Source: Sphacelaria rigidula
Lineage: Eukaryota; Phaeophyceae; Sphacelariales
DNA: 24,024 nucleotides
NCBI GenBank assembly: GCA_964200075.2
Contig: CAXNAA020000230.1
Location: forward strand, 1 to 24,024
Direction of reading: 5' to 3'
In this document: piece after piece, positions 1 through 9,802 of the stretch
Position numbering within the stretch: the first letter of the stretch is position 1
How the letters are laid out: the number at the start of each line of letters is the position of its first letter
The notes under the pieces: generated by a model
Database searches by the model: none
What the model was told of the DNA's origin: nothing
Seen by the model: only the letters and a program-made list of their open reading frames with translations
Translations under genes and position numbers: made by a program

Positions 1-61
1 GGGAAAGCACGGCTTTTGAGTTGAACCTCATTTTTTTCAACCCCATTTTCGAGAATCGGCT
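1..61. repeat. Fragment of a hairpin-forming repeat
   Basis: The reverse complement of this stretch shares the string TAACAGCCGATTCT and a following GGGTTGAA / ATGGGGTTCAAC arrangement with 12089-12140. It is therefore a dispersed repeat fragment lying next to the truncated start of repeat B. No coding potential is seen. Confidence 0.4.
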
Positions 62-192
62 GTTACTACACAGACCTTGGACCAACGATCACTTCCAGAC
101 CCGCCGCATTTCTGAACCTGCGTGTAGATCTGGAGTATAATCTGCACAAAATTGCTTCTCGATGCTCGTAGGATTCAGGACGGGTCGTTATA
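62..192 (+). repeat. Repeat B copy 1, left half, split by the LTR element
   Basis: This matches 21254-21377 on the same strand (ACACAGACCTTGGACCAACG and what follows, through CGTTATA) and the reverse complement of 10666-10790. Homology starts abruptly near position 65, so the copy is truncated on its left. The remainder of the same copy resumes at 10558, on the far side of the retrotransposon, which shows that the LTR element inserted into it. Confidence 0.8.
188..192. repeat. Target-site duplication, left copy (TTATA)
   Basis: TTATA here and TTATG at 10558-10562 flank the retrotransposon. The related unoccupied copy of repeat B reads CGTTATAGGG at about 21371-21380. Removing the element and one duplicate restores that sequence with one substitution. 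Five bp is the usual size for Ty3/gypsy integrases. Confidence 0.75.
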
Positions 193-985
193 TAATGCCA
201 GGAGAAGACCTTGCGCTCAGATTTCCAACAAAGGTTGAACCACTGTTATGGGGCTGAGGTGATGCGATTCGCAGAACCTCGAAGTGATGAAACGTGTAGA
301 GTCCCAAAAAGTTGTCCAAAGGTGATGTGTTGGCCACTTGCATTGATTCTTTTATGCTACGATACTGAAAGGCCCCAGAAATCGACACAAGAGCAATCTA
401 TAACCGGAAAACAGACCGAAACTTGACCTAAAACTGCAGAACAAAGCTGTTGCTGAGGCTGAGAGAAGGGTGTAGAACGAAGTGATCATCAGGGGGGTTT
501 GCGTTAATGCTTGAGTGCACCCCGCTAGCCTTTGACCCTTTTGTCCTTGCTCATTCACTTGAACCCAAATCTGTGAGTTCACGTTTCGAAGAATCGTTCT
601 ACTCGGGAATATCCCACAGGTTTTCATCCTTTGTCTACCCTCAACACACAAAAGCTCCAAAGATCGTATCTTGTTTTGTTGTATTTTCTTAGATATACCC
701 CAGATTCCCAAACCTGCTATAATATTAATTATAAGTAAGAAATAATCCGTGTACAAATTTTCTTGACTTTCAAACAACTCAACTTCGAATATATCTCCCC
801 ACTTGTGTGCAAACCTCAACTTGTGGCTCACAATGCCTATAAACACTATAGCACAATCCCTGTACCGCGGATTAGAGCTATTTTATGTTGTTTTACCCCG
901 GTTCCCATCCGCACATATCTTACTTTTACCCGTAGAACTGGTTTATTACAAAACCATAAAGCCTCCGAGAGTTTGGCTCACCACA
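193..985 (-). repeat. 3' LTR of the Ty3/gypsy element
   Basis: This is a direct repeat of 9803-10557 with the same orientation; homology starts at 203 and ends at 985. Compared with the other LTR it has an extra AT-rich block of about 26 nt at 718-743. Smaller differences cluster at 329-370. The minus-strand start is TGTGGTGAGCC. ORFs seen inside it are chance frames of LTR sequence. The first 10 bp (193-202) are not clearly matched in the other LTR, so this boundary is good to about 10 bp. Confidence 0.9.
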
Positions 986-1526
986 TTAGCCCATCCTGTG
1001 AACCTAAATTCCATCTCATGATCAGATAAATTTGGTGAACAAACTACTGTAAAGCGCAAAAACCCTGGTGAGCCTCAATATTTCCACCCGATACTCAAAC
1101 TAAGCACCCCCAACCCCTGAACCTGGAAGAGAAAACTCCAAGAAGAAAAATCGCAACATCCATTATTTTACAATACTTTCCGCACAATCTACTTCACAAA
1201 TCGGCTCTCTTCCTTGTAATTTCTGCCTGTGTTCGACCCACACAATTATTTCAACAGTCAAACCCACAGTAAAACGGAGAAAAACATTCAAACTAAGATC
1301 ACAAATCAGCCAGGGCATTTCATCGTTCTCCTGGCTCCTTCTGCTCCTCGTTGTCATGTACCGATGCCAAACCACCCCCAATCATCTACGTCTTCTGATG
1401 TCCGTCTGCATATGCGATGATGGTCGATGGGCTCCCTCAATCCTCTCCAGCTACAATGTGTGTGCGAAGATCTTCGATTTCCCTTGCTGCACATGAACAT
1501 GCCAACACCAATCCCCTCCTTGGTTC
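986..1526 (-). other. 3' non-coding tail of the retrotransposon
   Basis: This lies between the last integrase-frame stop (TAG at 1527-1529) and the 3' LTR. The frame continues in short open pieces but shows no recognisable domain. A polypurine tract should sit directly beside 985. On the minus strand only a weak AGGATGGG-like purine run is visible there, so the tract is either degenerate or unusual. Confidence 0.5.
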
Positions 1527-1622
1527 CTAGAGGTGTTCAATTTTTCCGCCAACAGGTGGACATTGTACCGCCTTCCCAGGTCCAGCATCCTCAAGGTATG
1601 CGGGCGATTGCAGCGCTGCATT

Positions 1623-1703
1623 TTCCTGGAGTCTCATTATTCGTGCTAACTGCCACCCTGCTTTCTGCGTACAAAAATAAATGTAGCATCCAACAAGTTG
1701 CGG
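1623..1703 (-). other. Extra module after the chromodomain (LVG...GWQLARI)
   Basis: Roughly 55 residues past the chromodomain, and after a basic NLARREEARRRG stretch, the frame encodes LVGCYIYF followed by GWQLARIMRL. From memory, some Ty3 elements of oomycetes and algae carry a comparable LVG...GW...I module of unknown role at the end of pol. The similarity is short and I cannot prove homology. The frame stops at 1527. Confidence 0.4.
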
Positions 1704-1853
1704 ATCGTGTACGTGAGGGCCATCATTGACGTTGCCCTTGACTTCGTAACCCTTAGCCACAAACATTTTTCCTCGCCTCCTCGCCTCCTCCCTTCGTGCC
1801 AAGTTTATACGATACTTTGCGTTGTCGGGTTTTTCCATCTTCGGACTTCCCAT

Positions 1854-1997
1854 CCAGTATGTTGAAATCACACGACGATATTGTTTGACGTCCTCTTCAT
1901 GTTCCCATCTCGGCCTTTCCAAATTTTCCCAATACAGTAGGTATTGTACGGACAGCTTCCCCCCCAAACCGCGAGATATACGGTGGCTCACGATTTT
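1854..1997 (-). other. Chromodomain at the integrase C-terminus
   Basis: About 48 residues run from KIVSHR through QYLLYW, then RWEHEEDV, and end RVISTYW. This is the chromodomain pattern of a starting beta strand, a central QYL-x-YW strand, W-E, then a helix ending in YW. Chromoviruses use this module to steer integration towards marked chromatin. The first aromatic cage position seems absent, as in many retrotransposon-type chromodomains. Two in-frame stops (2055 and about 2013) separate it from the integrase body. Confidence 0.75.
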
Positions 1998-3627
1998 TGT
2001 GGGTTTCAACCTTTACTTGTCTAACTGCACTGACACATCCTCCTCTGTCAGGTGTCACGGCGGTGACAATCCCGAGTACTGGTTCAACGCGTATTCACTC
2101 AGGCCCCAAGGTAACGATTTAGGTGGCTTCGGCTCATCTTTTGGATTGTAGCACCGCTTACATCGCAACACCGAAACTCGAGGACTCACGATTACTCCCG
2201 GCTCATTTTTCCGAAGTTCGAGCGAGAGCATTTTTTCTCCTACTAGCTCTCCCTTTTTCGAAATGCCTGGTCCTACCACCAAAATTTTATACGGACCCTT
2301 CCATGAGTGAGACTGTTTAGACGATAAGGATGTTTTTCTCCCCTCTCGTACCGCATTTCCTCCCGACATGATCGTACCCTTGGTATCATAAACGAATACC
2401 CAGTTACCTACCTCCCATTTTGGTCGTCGATTCAAGACTTCCTCCACTTGCTCATTGTTTGCCTCATGTTTGGATTTTAATAAATAGTCTTCTTGTCTCA
2501 AAAGATCGTACGCTTTGGCTCGACGATCCTTCATTAACCGCAAATACTCGAGTTGATCTGCCTTCAGTCCTTGGTGTCCGGACGCACCCTTCTTCTCCAG
2601 GGTGGTCATGGGTCACCTGGGATATCTTCCGATATGCACCTCATCCGGCGCCAATCCTATTCCCCTAATTACGTTATTGTTGTGTGCGGAAATGGCGTGT
2701 AGCAACCACTTATCCCAACCCTTCTGGCCATCAGCCACCAGATACGACAACATTTGACACAACGTGTGGTTTAGTCGCTCTACCATTCCGTTTGACTGTG
2801 GGTGATACGCACTTGTGTATCATTTCACGGCTCCCAACATCTCATAAACCAACCTCGCTACTTTTGCTGTAAACCCCGTTCCTCGATCCGATAGTAACGT
2901 GTGAGGACATCCTCACCTTGGAAAATAATCATGCGCTAAAATATTTGCACAACCTCCGGCTGCTTTCTCTTCTTTGGTGAGAGCATACGCTTCCGCGTGC
3001 TTACTAAATAGGTCCACCATCAAGAGAATGTATGTATTTCATCTCGTTGATCTCGGCAACGGACCCAACAAATCGAACGAAACCATCTGCCCTTGTTGAC
3101 TTGGCAGCGGTAAAGAGATGAGTGGCCACCTCACCGTATGTTTTGGATTTTTCCGATCTTGACATGTATAACATCGTCCAATCCAGAATTTCACACTGTC
3201 CTTCATTCCAATCCACCAGCAATACCGTTTCAACAGAGATGGCGTAATACCTTCTCCCAAGTGGAAAGCTTCTTTGTGGGTTTGGTCCATCACCCAAGGT
3301 CTCGATAACAGTGGCACGTACGTCCTGGTTGGCTCTTCTCCCAAGTACCTCTCAAATTATCCCGGATTTTGGTCCATTTGACTGGGCATTGGAGTCTTCA
3401 TTTTTACCAATACAACGCTTCCGTCCGCCATTTCAAAAAGTGTTTCATTTTTCAACAATCTTTTGAAGTCGGATAAGTCAATTCGTGTGGGGACACCCTT
3501 CTCCTGATCTTTCGTCAACACCGTCACTCGTTTTTTCAAATATTCGAAAACAGTCCCTGACGTGAGATCTTTCTGCTCTATCCGAGCCCGACCTGTTCCC
3601 CAAAATTACAGGAGCTTCAAGAGTCGG

Positions 3628-4350
3628 TTATACCGTCATTTGTGGCCCCGCACTACTGCTTCCTATTTCAGTTATGGGTTGGATTATCGACACTGCCCTG
3701 TGTTCTAGAGGCTGTCGTAATCTCCTCCCTATTTCCGTGATCGGACATGCATTCAAGGTTGAACCCTGTTCCCATTGTCCACTGACCATGTGACTACGAT
3801 GGGGATAAACCAACGGGGAGTAGTCCGGTACTACGTACAGCGGCTTGTTCGCTAGTTTCCTCCCTATTTTACTTGTATCACGACTACTCTCGGCTCTTTG
3901 TAGCTCCATCCATTGTTGATCAGCTCTCTCAGAGGTCGTGAGCGGTGCTGTGCTTACTTCTTTCCCCCCAATTTTGAAAACCGATCCAGGGTCCAGCCCA
4001 TTCAACTTTGAATCCTGGGTACTCACTACCGATCCTATGTGTTTGTCCCTGGTGGGGCTTTCGAAATTACTTGGCCAAACACCACTAGCACCAATGGAAT
4101 AGACATCCATGTCTCCGGGGTCTGTCATTTGGGCATCCCCAGGCAGGTCATTTTCATTTGGTGGCCGTGGTAGACACGACAACATATCGGCGTCTGCGTT
4201 AACACGCCCTGGCTTGTACTTTATTTCGCAGAAGTCGTGCCAACGCTGAACTCGCGGAACCTTTTCTGCTAGGCTCAGTAAATTTCTCAACGGTTGGTGA
4301 TCCGTGTAAATCTCGAAAGGCACACCATAGGAAAGTGGTCTGTTCTTTTC
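3628..4350 (-). pseudogene. RNase H remnant plus RNase H-integrase linker
   Basis: RNase H removes the RNA strand during reverse transcription. Only its second half remains. FEIYTDHQPL is encoded around 4297-4314, then RWHDFCEIKYKPG and NADADMLSCLPR, the usual C-terminal ADxLSR block with its acidic residue. The N-terminal part with the first catalytic Asp and the Glu is missing because of the junction near 4350. The long hydrophilic linker after it (about 4140-3628) shows no domain. It contains three similar short blocks (SKIGRKLANKPL, ITEIGRRLRQPL and ITEIGSSS), which suggests internal duplication. The frame stops at 3628 and the integrase region follows in another frame. Confidence 0.85.
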
Positions 4351-5178
4351 GATGGCCCTTCCAGATCCTCTACACGTTGTCCTCCTGTTCCACTGAACGT
4401 ACACACATCGTCAATGTATAGGCGACATCGTGCTAAACCATCACATCTTATTGTCATGATATACTGGAACCAACCTGGACTTCCGCTACATCCCATAGGC
4501 ATGACCAACCATTCATAGACCACTCTGCGTGCTAATCGCCGTCAAAGGAATGGAGTCCTGGTGTATAGTTACGTCAAAATTTCCGGAGGTGATGTCCAGG
4601 CATGAAAATATTTTGGCACCCTCCAGTTCATCCAGGAGTTCCTCAATTATTGGAATCGGTAACACCGGAATTATCGTGCTATCATTAAGCTTTTTGTAGT
4701 TGCACGTAATGCGAGTGGACCTATCCGCTTTGTCCACCAGTACGAGCGGACTACTCCAACTGGAATATGATCTCCTCAAAATGCCTGCAGCCAACATGCG
4801 ATCGATTTCCACTTCTACTTTCTTTTGGATCGCCGGGTTATGCCGATACGGGCGCTGTTATACGGGCCTCCTTCCCGGTTTGAGTTCAATCTTGAGCGGA
4901 TCCACCGTGCAATACCCCAAATCCATCTTGTCCTTGGAGAATCGATGTGAATATCTGCACAAGAGTTCTCCCAAATGTTGGATGTCCTTAACCGTCCAAT
5001 GCGCTCCTTCCAACCCAAACATTATTTTTCGTATATGTGTGGGAAGTTTCACCCACATATCCTTAAACGCTTGTTGTTGCTCACCGTCCAAGCCTGCTAA
5101 GACTGGAGGCTCTTCTAATTTCGGGTTCACTGTGAATACCTCCTCGGGTTCCGGCTCCGTTGTTTCAGAGATATTAAC
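4350..5178 (-). pseudogene. Reverse transcriptase (broken)
   Basis: RT copies the element RNA into DNA. From the N-terminus: a FSKDKMDLG lead-in, AGILRRSYSSWSSPLVLVDK, the ITCNYKKLND block, FSCLDITSG carrying the first catalytic Asp (4594-4596), MPMGCSGSP, and YIDD (4407-4418), the Y-x-D-D active site. A TAA stop interrupts at 4858-4860. A small deletion shifts frame near 4520, just before YEWLVMP. About 20 residues after YIDD the sequence jumps into late RNase H. YIDD and the TDH motif of RNase H are only about 35-40 codons apart, where Ty3-type pol normally has roughly 170-190, so the thumb/connection and early RNase H are deleted. Confidence 0.93.
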
Positions 5179-6213
5179 TTATTCCAAAGAACATGGCACT
5201 GAAGGTGCTCCAGCGAAACCTAGAGTGGTGTTCGGAGTCAACATCTGTCCTTCTAAACCGGTATAACGGAGAGGGATGATGGATTCACCTGCTCCTATAA
5301 TAATCTCATGTAGAGACCAATCTGGATCCAGAGTTACATAGTAGGAGCCACTTTCAGGCGGAGTTCCGTCCATGTTACAGAGTTTGACAGGGACCCATGG
5401 CAATGTATCTGGTCGTATCATATCCTGAGATCCGTTGTAAACTACTATAATTTGAGCTGTCGACGACTTTGATTCAACCAAGCCAACAGCACTGCGGACT
5501 TGTTCCGCAAACGCACGATCAACAGAGTCGATGTTATTTCCTTGCAGGGTCATGACTGTTTCTCGTTGGTTTACATCACGATACGTTCTGACCGGGAATA
5601 AACCCAGGCCATCGCGTCCTACTAAAACGTCATAGTTCATTGTTCCGTCAGGTACTACGTAGGCGTAAATGGCCAAACATGCTCGTCCGGGTTGAACTGA
5701 CATTGTTGGGTTGGGTCCTCTAGGCCACAGTCGAATATTCAACCGCACCTGTGAAGAAGTACACAACGGGACACCATTGAAACCACCCCAGGATACAGCG
5801 TCTATCTCCCGGGTACCTTCGATGGTAGCCAGCCCGACATCAACCATTTTTTTCCATATTTTTTAATGAATAAATGTCGCGGGACTCCCCGTGTCTATCA
5901 AAGCTTATACTTCCAAAGTTCTAGCTGCCTTCGGGCCTGAGAAAATTTGTGCCCAGGTCGAACCTTCTTTGCGGTTGAAGCTCACTTTCCGTCCCATCAC
6001 TTGCTGAATTTCTGCCAAGTAAGGTCCTTTCCTCCCTCGCGCAACCTGGCTAGATATTATCGCTGGCACGCGGACATAAACTGATTCTGTAGGCAAACGA
6101 CTGCCAGTTTTCGGGCCCAGCGCGTAAATACAATCGGCCGGTGTCTTACTTGGGTCGTTACCATTTCCTACAACTACACTACGCACGACGCAGCACGAAG
6201 ATTCATCACTCAT
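5179..6213 (-). pseudogene. Pol N-terminus with aspartic protease (broken)
   Basis: The retroviral-type aspartic protease cuts the Gag and Pol polyproteins. The active-site DTGS is encoded at 5884-5895 in the context ALIDTGSPATFI. It is bracketed by two in-frame TAA stops: 5905-5907 just before it and 5863-5865 just after. The frame otherwise runs unbroken from an ATG at 6213 through a further stop at 5179-5181, then into RT. DVLVGRDGLGL downstream fits the family's second conserved block, where a hydrophobic-hydrophobic-GRD/N motif is expected. The ATG at 6213 lies 11 nt past the gag-frame TGA (6224-6226), with a TAG in the pol frame directly before it. Confidence 0.85.
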
Positions 6214-6223
6214 CTATTTGACA

Positions 6224-9200
6224 TCAAGTATCTTGGGATGCGTCAACGACACTATCGGGGAAAACAATAGTCATGTAATCCTGCACATCGTTACCGTCAT
6301 CAGCTGATCCACTTCCGTGCACGGTTGCTAGATCGAGAGTAGAACCAGCTACGCTTGATCCTCCCTGACCTATCTTACTGTCACCCCGACTGTTGCGTGC
6401 TGATCGGCTAGGCACATCGGAGTCTCTACTGGAAGAAATTTGATTGAATGCTACTAATTATCGAACGGATACTTTTGTGTTCATCTTGCCCATTGGAAAT
6501 TTCGGCGGGGCAATTCTTCTTTTCCCCTACCGAAGTATTTCTATTTTCCCGACTGTCACGGGCATTTTTACCGTGCACCGCGGGAGTTCTAGATTCGGCG
6601 GGAGAATTATCATTCCGTCCAAATAGGTGACTACTATTACTAATGCTCCCGGTGCGGGCGTTTTTGCCTTGCACGGGCGAACTTTCGGCGGGAATATCCT
6701 GGCATGTGGTCCCCGGTTCAACTGGGTAGCGAGATTTATTTTGATCACTTTTTCGACCATGCGGAAGTCTTGCCTCACCCGAGATGCTTACATTATCTAC
6801 TGGTTGCTCTGTAACATGTGACTGTACAGTCACATCGGGTCCATCCATGACCCTGGCAGCGACCGAAGGCTCAACTGATACAACTCGGCTGCATGCTTTT
6901 GCAGTCGATGTTTTACTGTCACCTAAAATATCCTTGAGAATCGGCGCACAACTAGGGGAGCTACCCCTACCCGACACACCATTTTTTCCGGCCGGACTGG
7001 AATGTCCCGCAAGATTTCAACACTAAGACCCTACTTGCACCCGTCTGCAATAATTTGCCTACAGACTAGTTGACATTTTCATCTGTACGGGATTGTGATT
7101 TTTTCCAACCTTGAGAATACCGTTACGGGGATGATTTGTCACCGTGCTGGATTCCAACGTTTCAACGGAACCACAAAGCGTACCCTTCTGAAACGGATCT
7201 CCCCCGTTTCCCCAACTAGATTTCTTCCCGTGCGTGGATGACCTAGTTGGACCGTGCGGACTAGAAACAGAGCCGCTACTTGTGCTTGCATTATCTGCGA
7301 GAGGGTCAGGTCCTCTAGTTAATATAGCGGGCCGAGGTGCTGTCGGGGAATTGGCCAACTCTTCACCCTCGCATCCTTAATGTCTGTTCCTATTACGATG
7401 GTAGTCACACAGTCTTCGCTGCCATCGTCGCCATTTGGATGACACATCCTGTGACGTACCATTTCCAATTTCATGGTGAATGATTCCAGATTTACTCATG
7501 AAGTCGTGTGGACATTCTCTAGCCAGGAGATGATCCTCACTTCCACAGTTCAAACAAAATAGTCCGAATGCTTTTCTAGCGGCATCCTTGGCCTCGCGAG
7601 AGTCAAACGGTTCATAAAAAGGAGAATCTCTACCCTTCTTCCCAAACCGATGGTTGTTTTTCATACCGATGGAGTTGACATACTGCATTTCAATGTCTCC
7701 CTCCTCAAACATGTCAGTGGTTGCCATTACACCACCAAATTTTCGACTCTGAAAGGCTTTTGCATGATGCCTGGCCATGGTTGTTACGCCACCTACCAGC
7801 CCTATTTTGGCAGATGGTTTCGTGACAAGAAGTCCAGACAATCTCTTGGCTAATGCCTCATCTTTCCTCAACCTTGCTGCTGCTTGCTTACGTCTACGAG
7901 CCGCCGCTCGAAGTTCCGCTTGGTACAGTACCAGAGCGAGAGCTTCATCGCCGTCCGTATCTGAACCGGCGAGTGAAATGACTTCCCGGGAAGGGACCAA
8001 CTGTACTTGAGATAGCGAGACATCCCTACCCATGTTTTCTACATCGGCTTCTGAAATGCGGGTGCATTTTCCCATCATGGTTTCGACGTATGTGACCCTG
8101 GGTCCTGTCTGTACAGCCTGAATAGGGGTATATACACACCCCGGTGCCGCTACAGTAGTGCACGGACGCCGATCATCATTGGCATCGATGCCCATCACTC
8201 GGCAACGATCCGCATATGACAGCGCGTCCAACATTTGACGAACATTGTCCAACACATCGTCTATCGCTGTTCTCTGGTGCTCTACTTCTACCGTGGTGTT
8301 CACCATGGGTGCACCTGGTTCAACTTCAACCGTACTGGGTTATTTACCTCAACGGCCGTAGTAGCCGGAGTATCCGAAGTGTCCGGAGGGCCTGCAGGGT
8401 TGCCAGCCCGGGCCTCTTCGGGACGTGAGGTGTGAGGTACCATCACCCCCGGCACTCCTACCCCTGAGGATCTTAGAATTCCCCTTGAATATTTTGCGAT
8501 CCTCCGTGTCTGTGGGCGAGAGGACAGTACCAGCAACAGGCATGGCACTCATGGTCACTACAAGTTCCGACGATGAATCATCTGGTTGTGTGAGCAAATG
8601 AGATTGACTATTCGACTGACCGGTAGTGGCCTGCGATCTACCTTCTGAACCGCACCCTATCTCTGATATTACTGGTGCAGCGCGCACCTCCGGCATCCGA
8701 CTATCGTGCCGCTGGGCACGGATCCGCTCATTGTCTTCCGTGATATCACCGCCCAGTTCGATTTCCGACAGGACCGAAGGCAACTTGGATTTTGTTTTAT
8801 GCAGCATGACAATTTGTTGAATTACCCCGGATGCATTTGATCGTGAACTCCCTTGCTCTACATCGGGCGTGGACAGACGAGGTGCAAATTCACTAGAAGA
8901 TGAACTCGAGTATGAACAAATTTCGTTGTTCTGTTCGAGGTTGATATCACGCTCATTGTGATTTCGGGACAATGGCGCGAGGGTATCCAGCCTTCTTTCA
9001 ACATTACTGAGAGATCGCGTACGATTCTCCGCGGGCTCATCCTTTACATCTCTGGACACCTGCGAAATGTCATCCTCATGGCATCGTGTAGTGGGCAAAT
9101 CACTACTGGTTTTTTCAGGGGGCGAGGAAACCAACTCTGCATCAGTTCTATTCGATACCACCCTGTTAACAACATCAACTGGAGTCCGTTCGGTATCTTC

Positions 9201-9743
9201 GCCGGTCACGCTTTCTACACATTTCATGTTGTTTCTACTTGGGGTGCAAGATCCAAACTTTGAACGTTGGTGTCTCTCGCCCCAACGGTGTCCCTCACGG
9301 ACCCAACGTTTCCTACCTGAGGCGAAATATCCACAATGTCATGTGAAGTGCCCCGCGAGCAGGTCATGTTCTCTACTTCAGGGAGGGGGCGTTCTCATGT
9401 GTTGCTTGCCGTCGTCGTTTGACCATTGACCACGCATCCCTTTCGAGACGGGGCATACTTCAGGGATGGGAAGGGCTAACTGAACTTGATTCGTTACACC
9501 TCTTTCCCCCACAGTGGTGGACACTGCATTTGCTAAAAGTCTCGACCCCTCGTCCGACACACTCTCAACTGACTTCGTCTGTACCTGTTCACCTTGTACG
9601 GCTAACATTTCGGATGCAACTGTCACTCGGTCTGAACTATCCGTGGGTGGACACAACTCAGCGTCTACTTTCTTCTGGGCTCTGGTACGTACACCAGTTG
9701 AAAAACTCGCAGCGCTGTTCGAACGGCTTTTCTTACCGGACAT
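6224..9743 (-). pseudogene. Gag polyprotein with zinc knuckle and long repetitive linker (broken)
   Basis: Gag packages element RNA. It starts at the ATG at 9743, about 59 nt after the 5' LTR, and its first residues are basic (MSGKKSRSNS). One frame runs to 6426, interrupted by TGA 9378, TGA 9339, TGA 8349, TAA 8340, TAA 7377, TAG 7059, TAG 7023, TGA 7017 and TAG 6426. A frameshift near 6435 then carries it to a TGA at 6224. A Ser/Asp/Glu-rich N-terminal half is followed by a basic helical stretch (AELRAAARRRKQAAARLRK, about 7880-7935) and a zinc knuckle (7512-7556). About 1.2 kb of low-complexity linker comes next, with about 30-residue repeats near 6690-6500. No standard capsid motif was recognised. 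Assignment rests on position, the knuckle and composition. Confidence 0.8.
7512..7556 (-). other. CCHC zinc knuckle, one residue longer than canonical
   Basis: The encoded string is CLNCGSEDHLLAREC, i.e. C-x2-C-x4-H-x5-C. The canonical nucleocapsid knuckle is C-x2-C-x4-H-x4-C. The codons were checked directly and no frameshift is needed. Either the family uses a variant or this copy gained a codon. Confidence 0.75.
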
Positions 9744-9802
9744 CTCTGAAGTTATGCTGCTGTCTTCACCCCTGTGGACTACCGTCGATCGCCAATATTA
9801 CC
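9744..9802 (-). other. 5' leader between 5' LTR and gag, expected primer-binding site
   Basis: About 59 nt separate the LTR edge (GGTCTTCT on the minus strand) from the gag ATG. The primer-binding site should begin within a few bases of the LTR. The sequence there reads TGGTAATATTGGCGATCGAC on the minus strand. I cannot match it to a specific tRNA 3' end, so primer identity stays open. Confidence 0.45.

Larger units (their letters stand above)
1527..3539 (-). pseudogene. Integrase region with DDE core, chromodomain and extra C-terminal module (broken)
   Basis: Integrase joins retroelement cDNA to host DNA. One reading frame carries the whole region. The zinc-binding H-x4-H is encoded at 3261-3278 and C-x2-C at 3162-3173. 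Core acidic residues are D (3072-3074, in FDLLGPLP), D (2886-2888, in LSDRGTG) and E (2778-2780, in HPQSNGMVERLNHTL). The second D and the E are separated by exactly 35 residues, as in the retroviral-type DDE family. A basic C-terminal domain follows (about 2609-2060), then a chromodomain (1854-1997). In-frame stops lie at 3357, 3039, 2913, 2820, 2613, 2055, about 2013 and 1527. At least five of them (3039, 2913, 2820, 2613, 2055) are TGA. The catalytic triad is thus conserved while the frame is closed, so decay came by point substitution after a period of selection. The family assignment is very secure. Confidence 0.92.

Noticed and set aside
203-988. Plus-strand coding genes at the LTRs (similar ORFs at 507-692 and 10105-10290)
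   Set aside because: The conserved short ORF is shared only because the LTRs are duplicates. It has no recognisable protein and lies antisense to the element.
1527-3539. Envelope or other infectivity gene behind pol
   Set aside because: After integrase only the chromodomain and a short extra module are found. There is no signal peptide, membrane anchor or further ORF before the LTR.
6224-9743. Separate host genes on the minus strand with zinc-finger or Ser-rich products
   Set aside because: The ORFs share one frame and lie between an LTR and a pol gene. They are pieces of a single broken gag.
1527-9743. Alternative genetic code that would read through the stops
   Set aside because: TAA, TAG and TGA all occur inside conserved regions, alongside true frameshifts and a deletion. 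Ordinary pseudogene decay explains them better.
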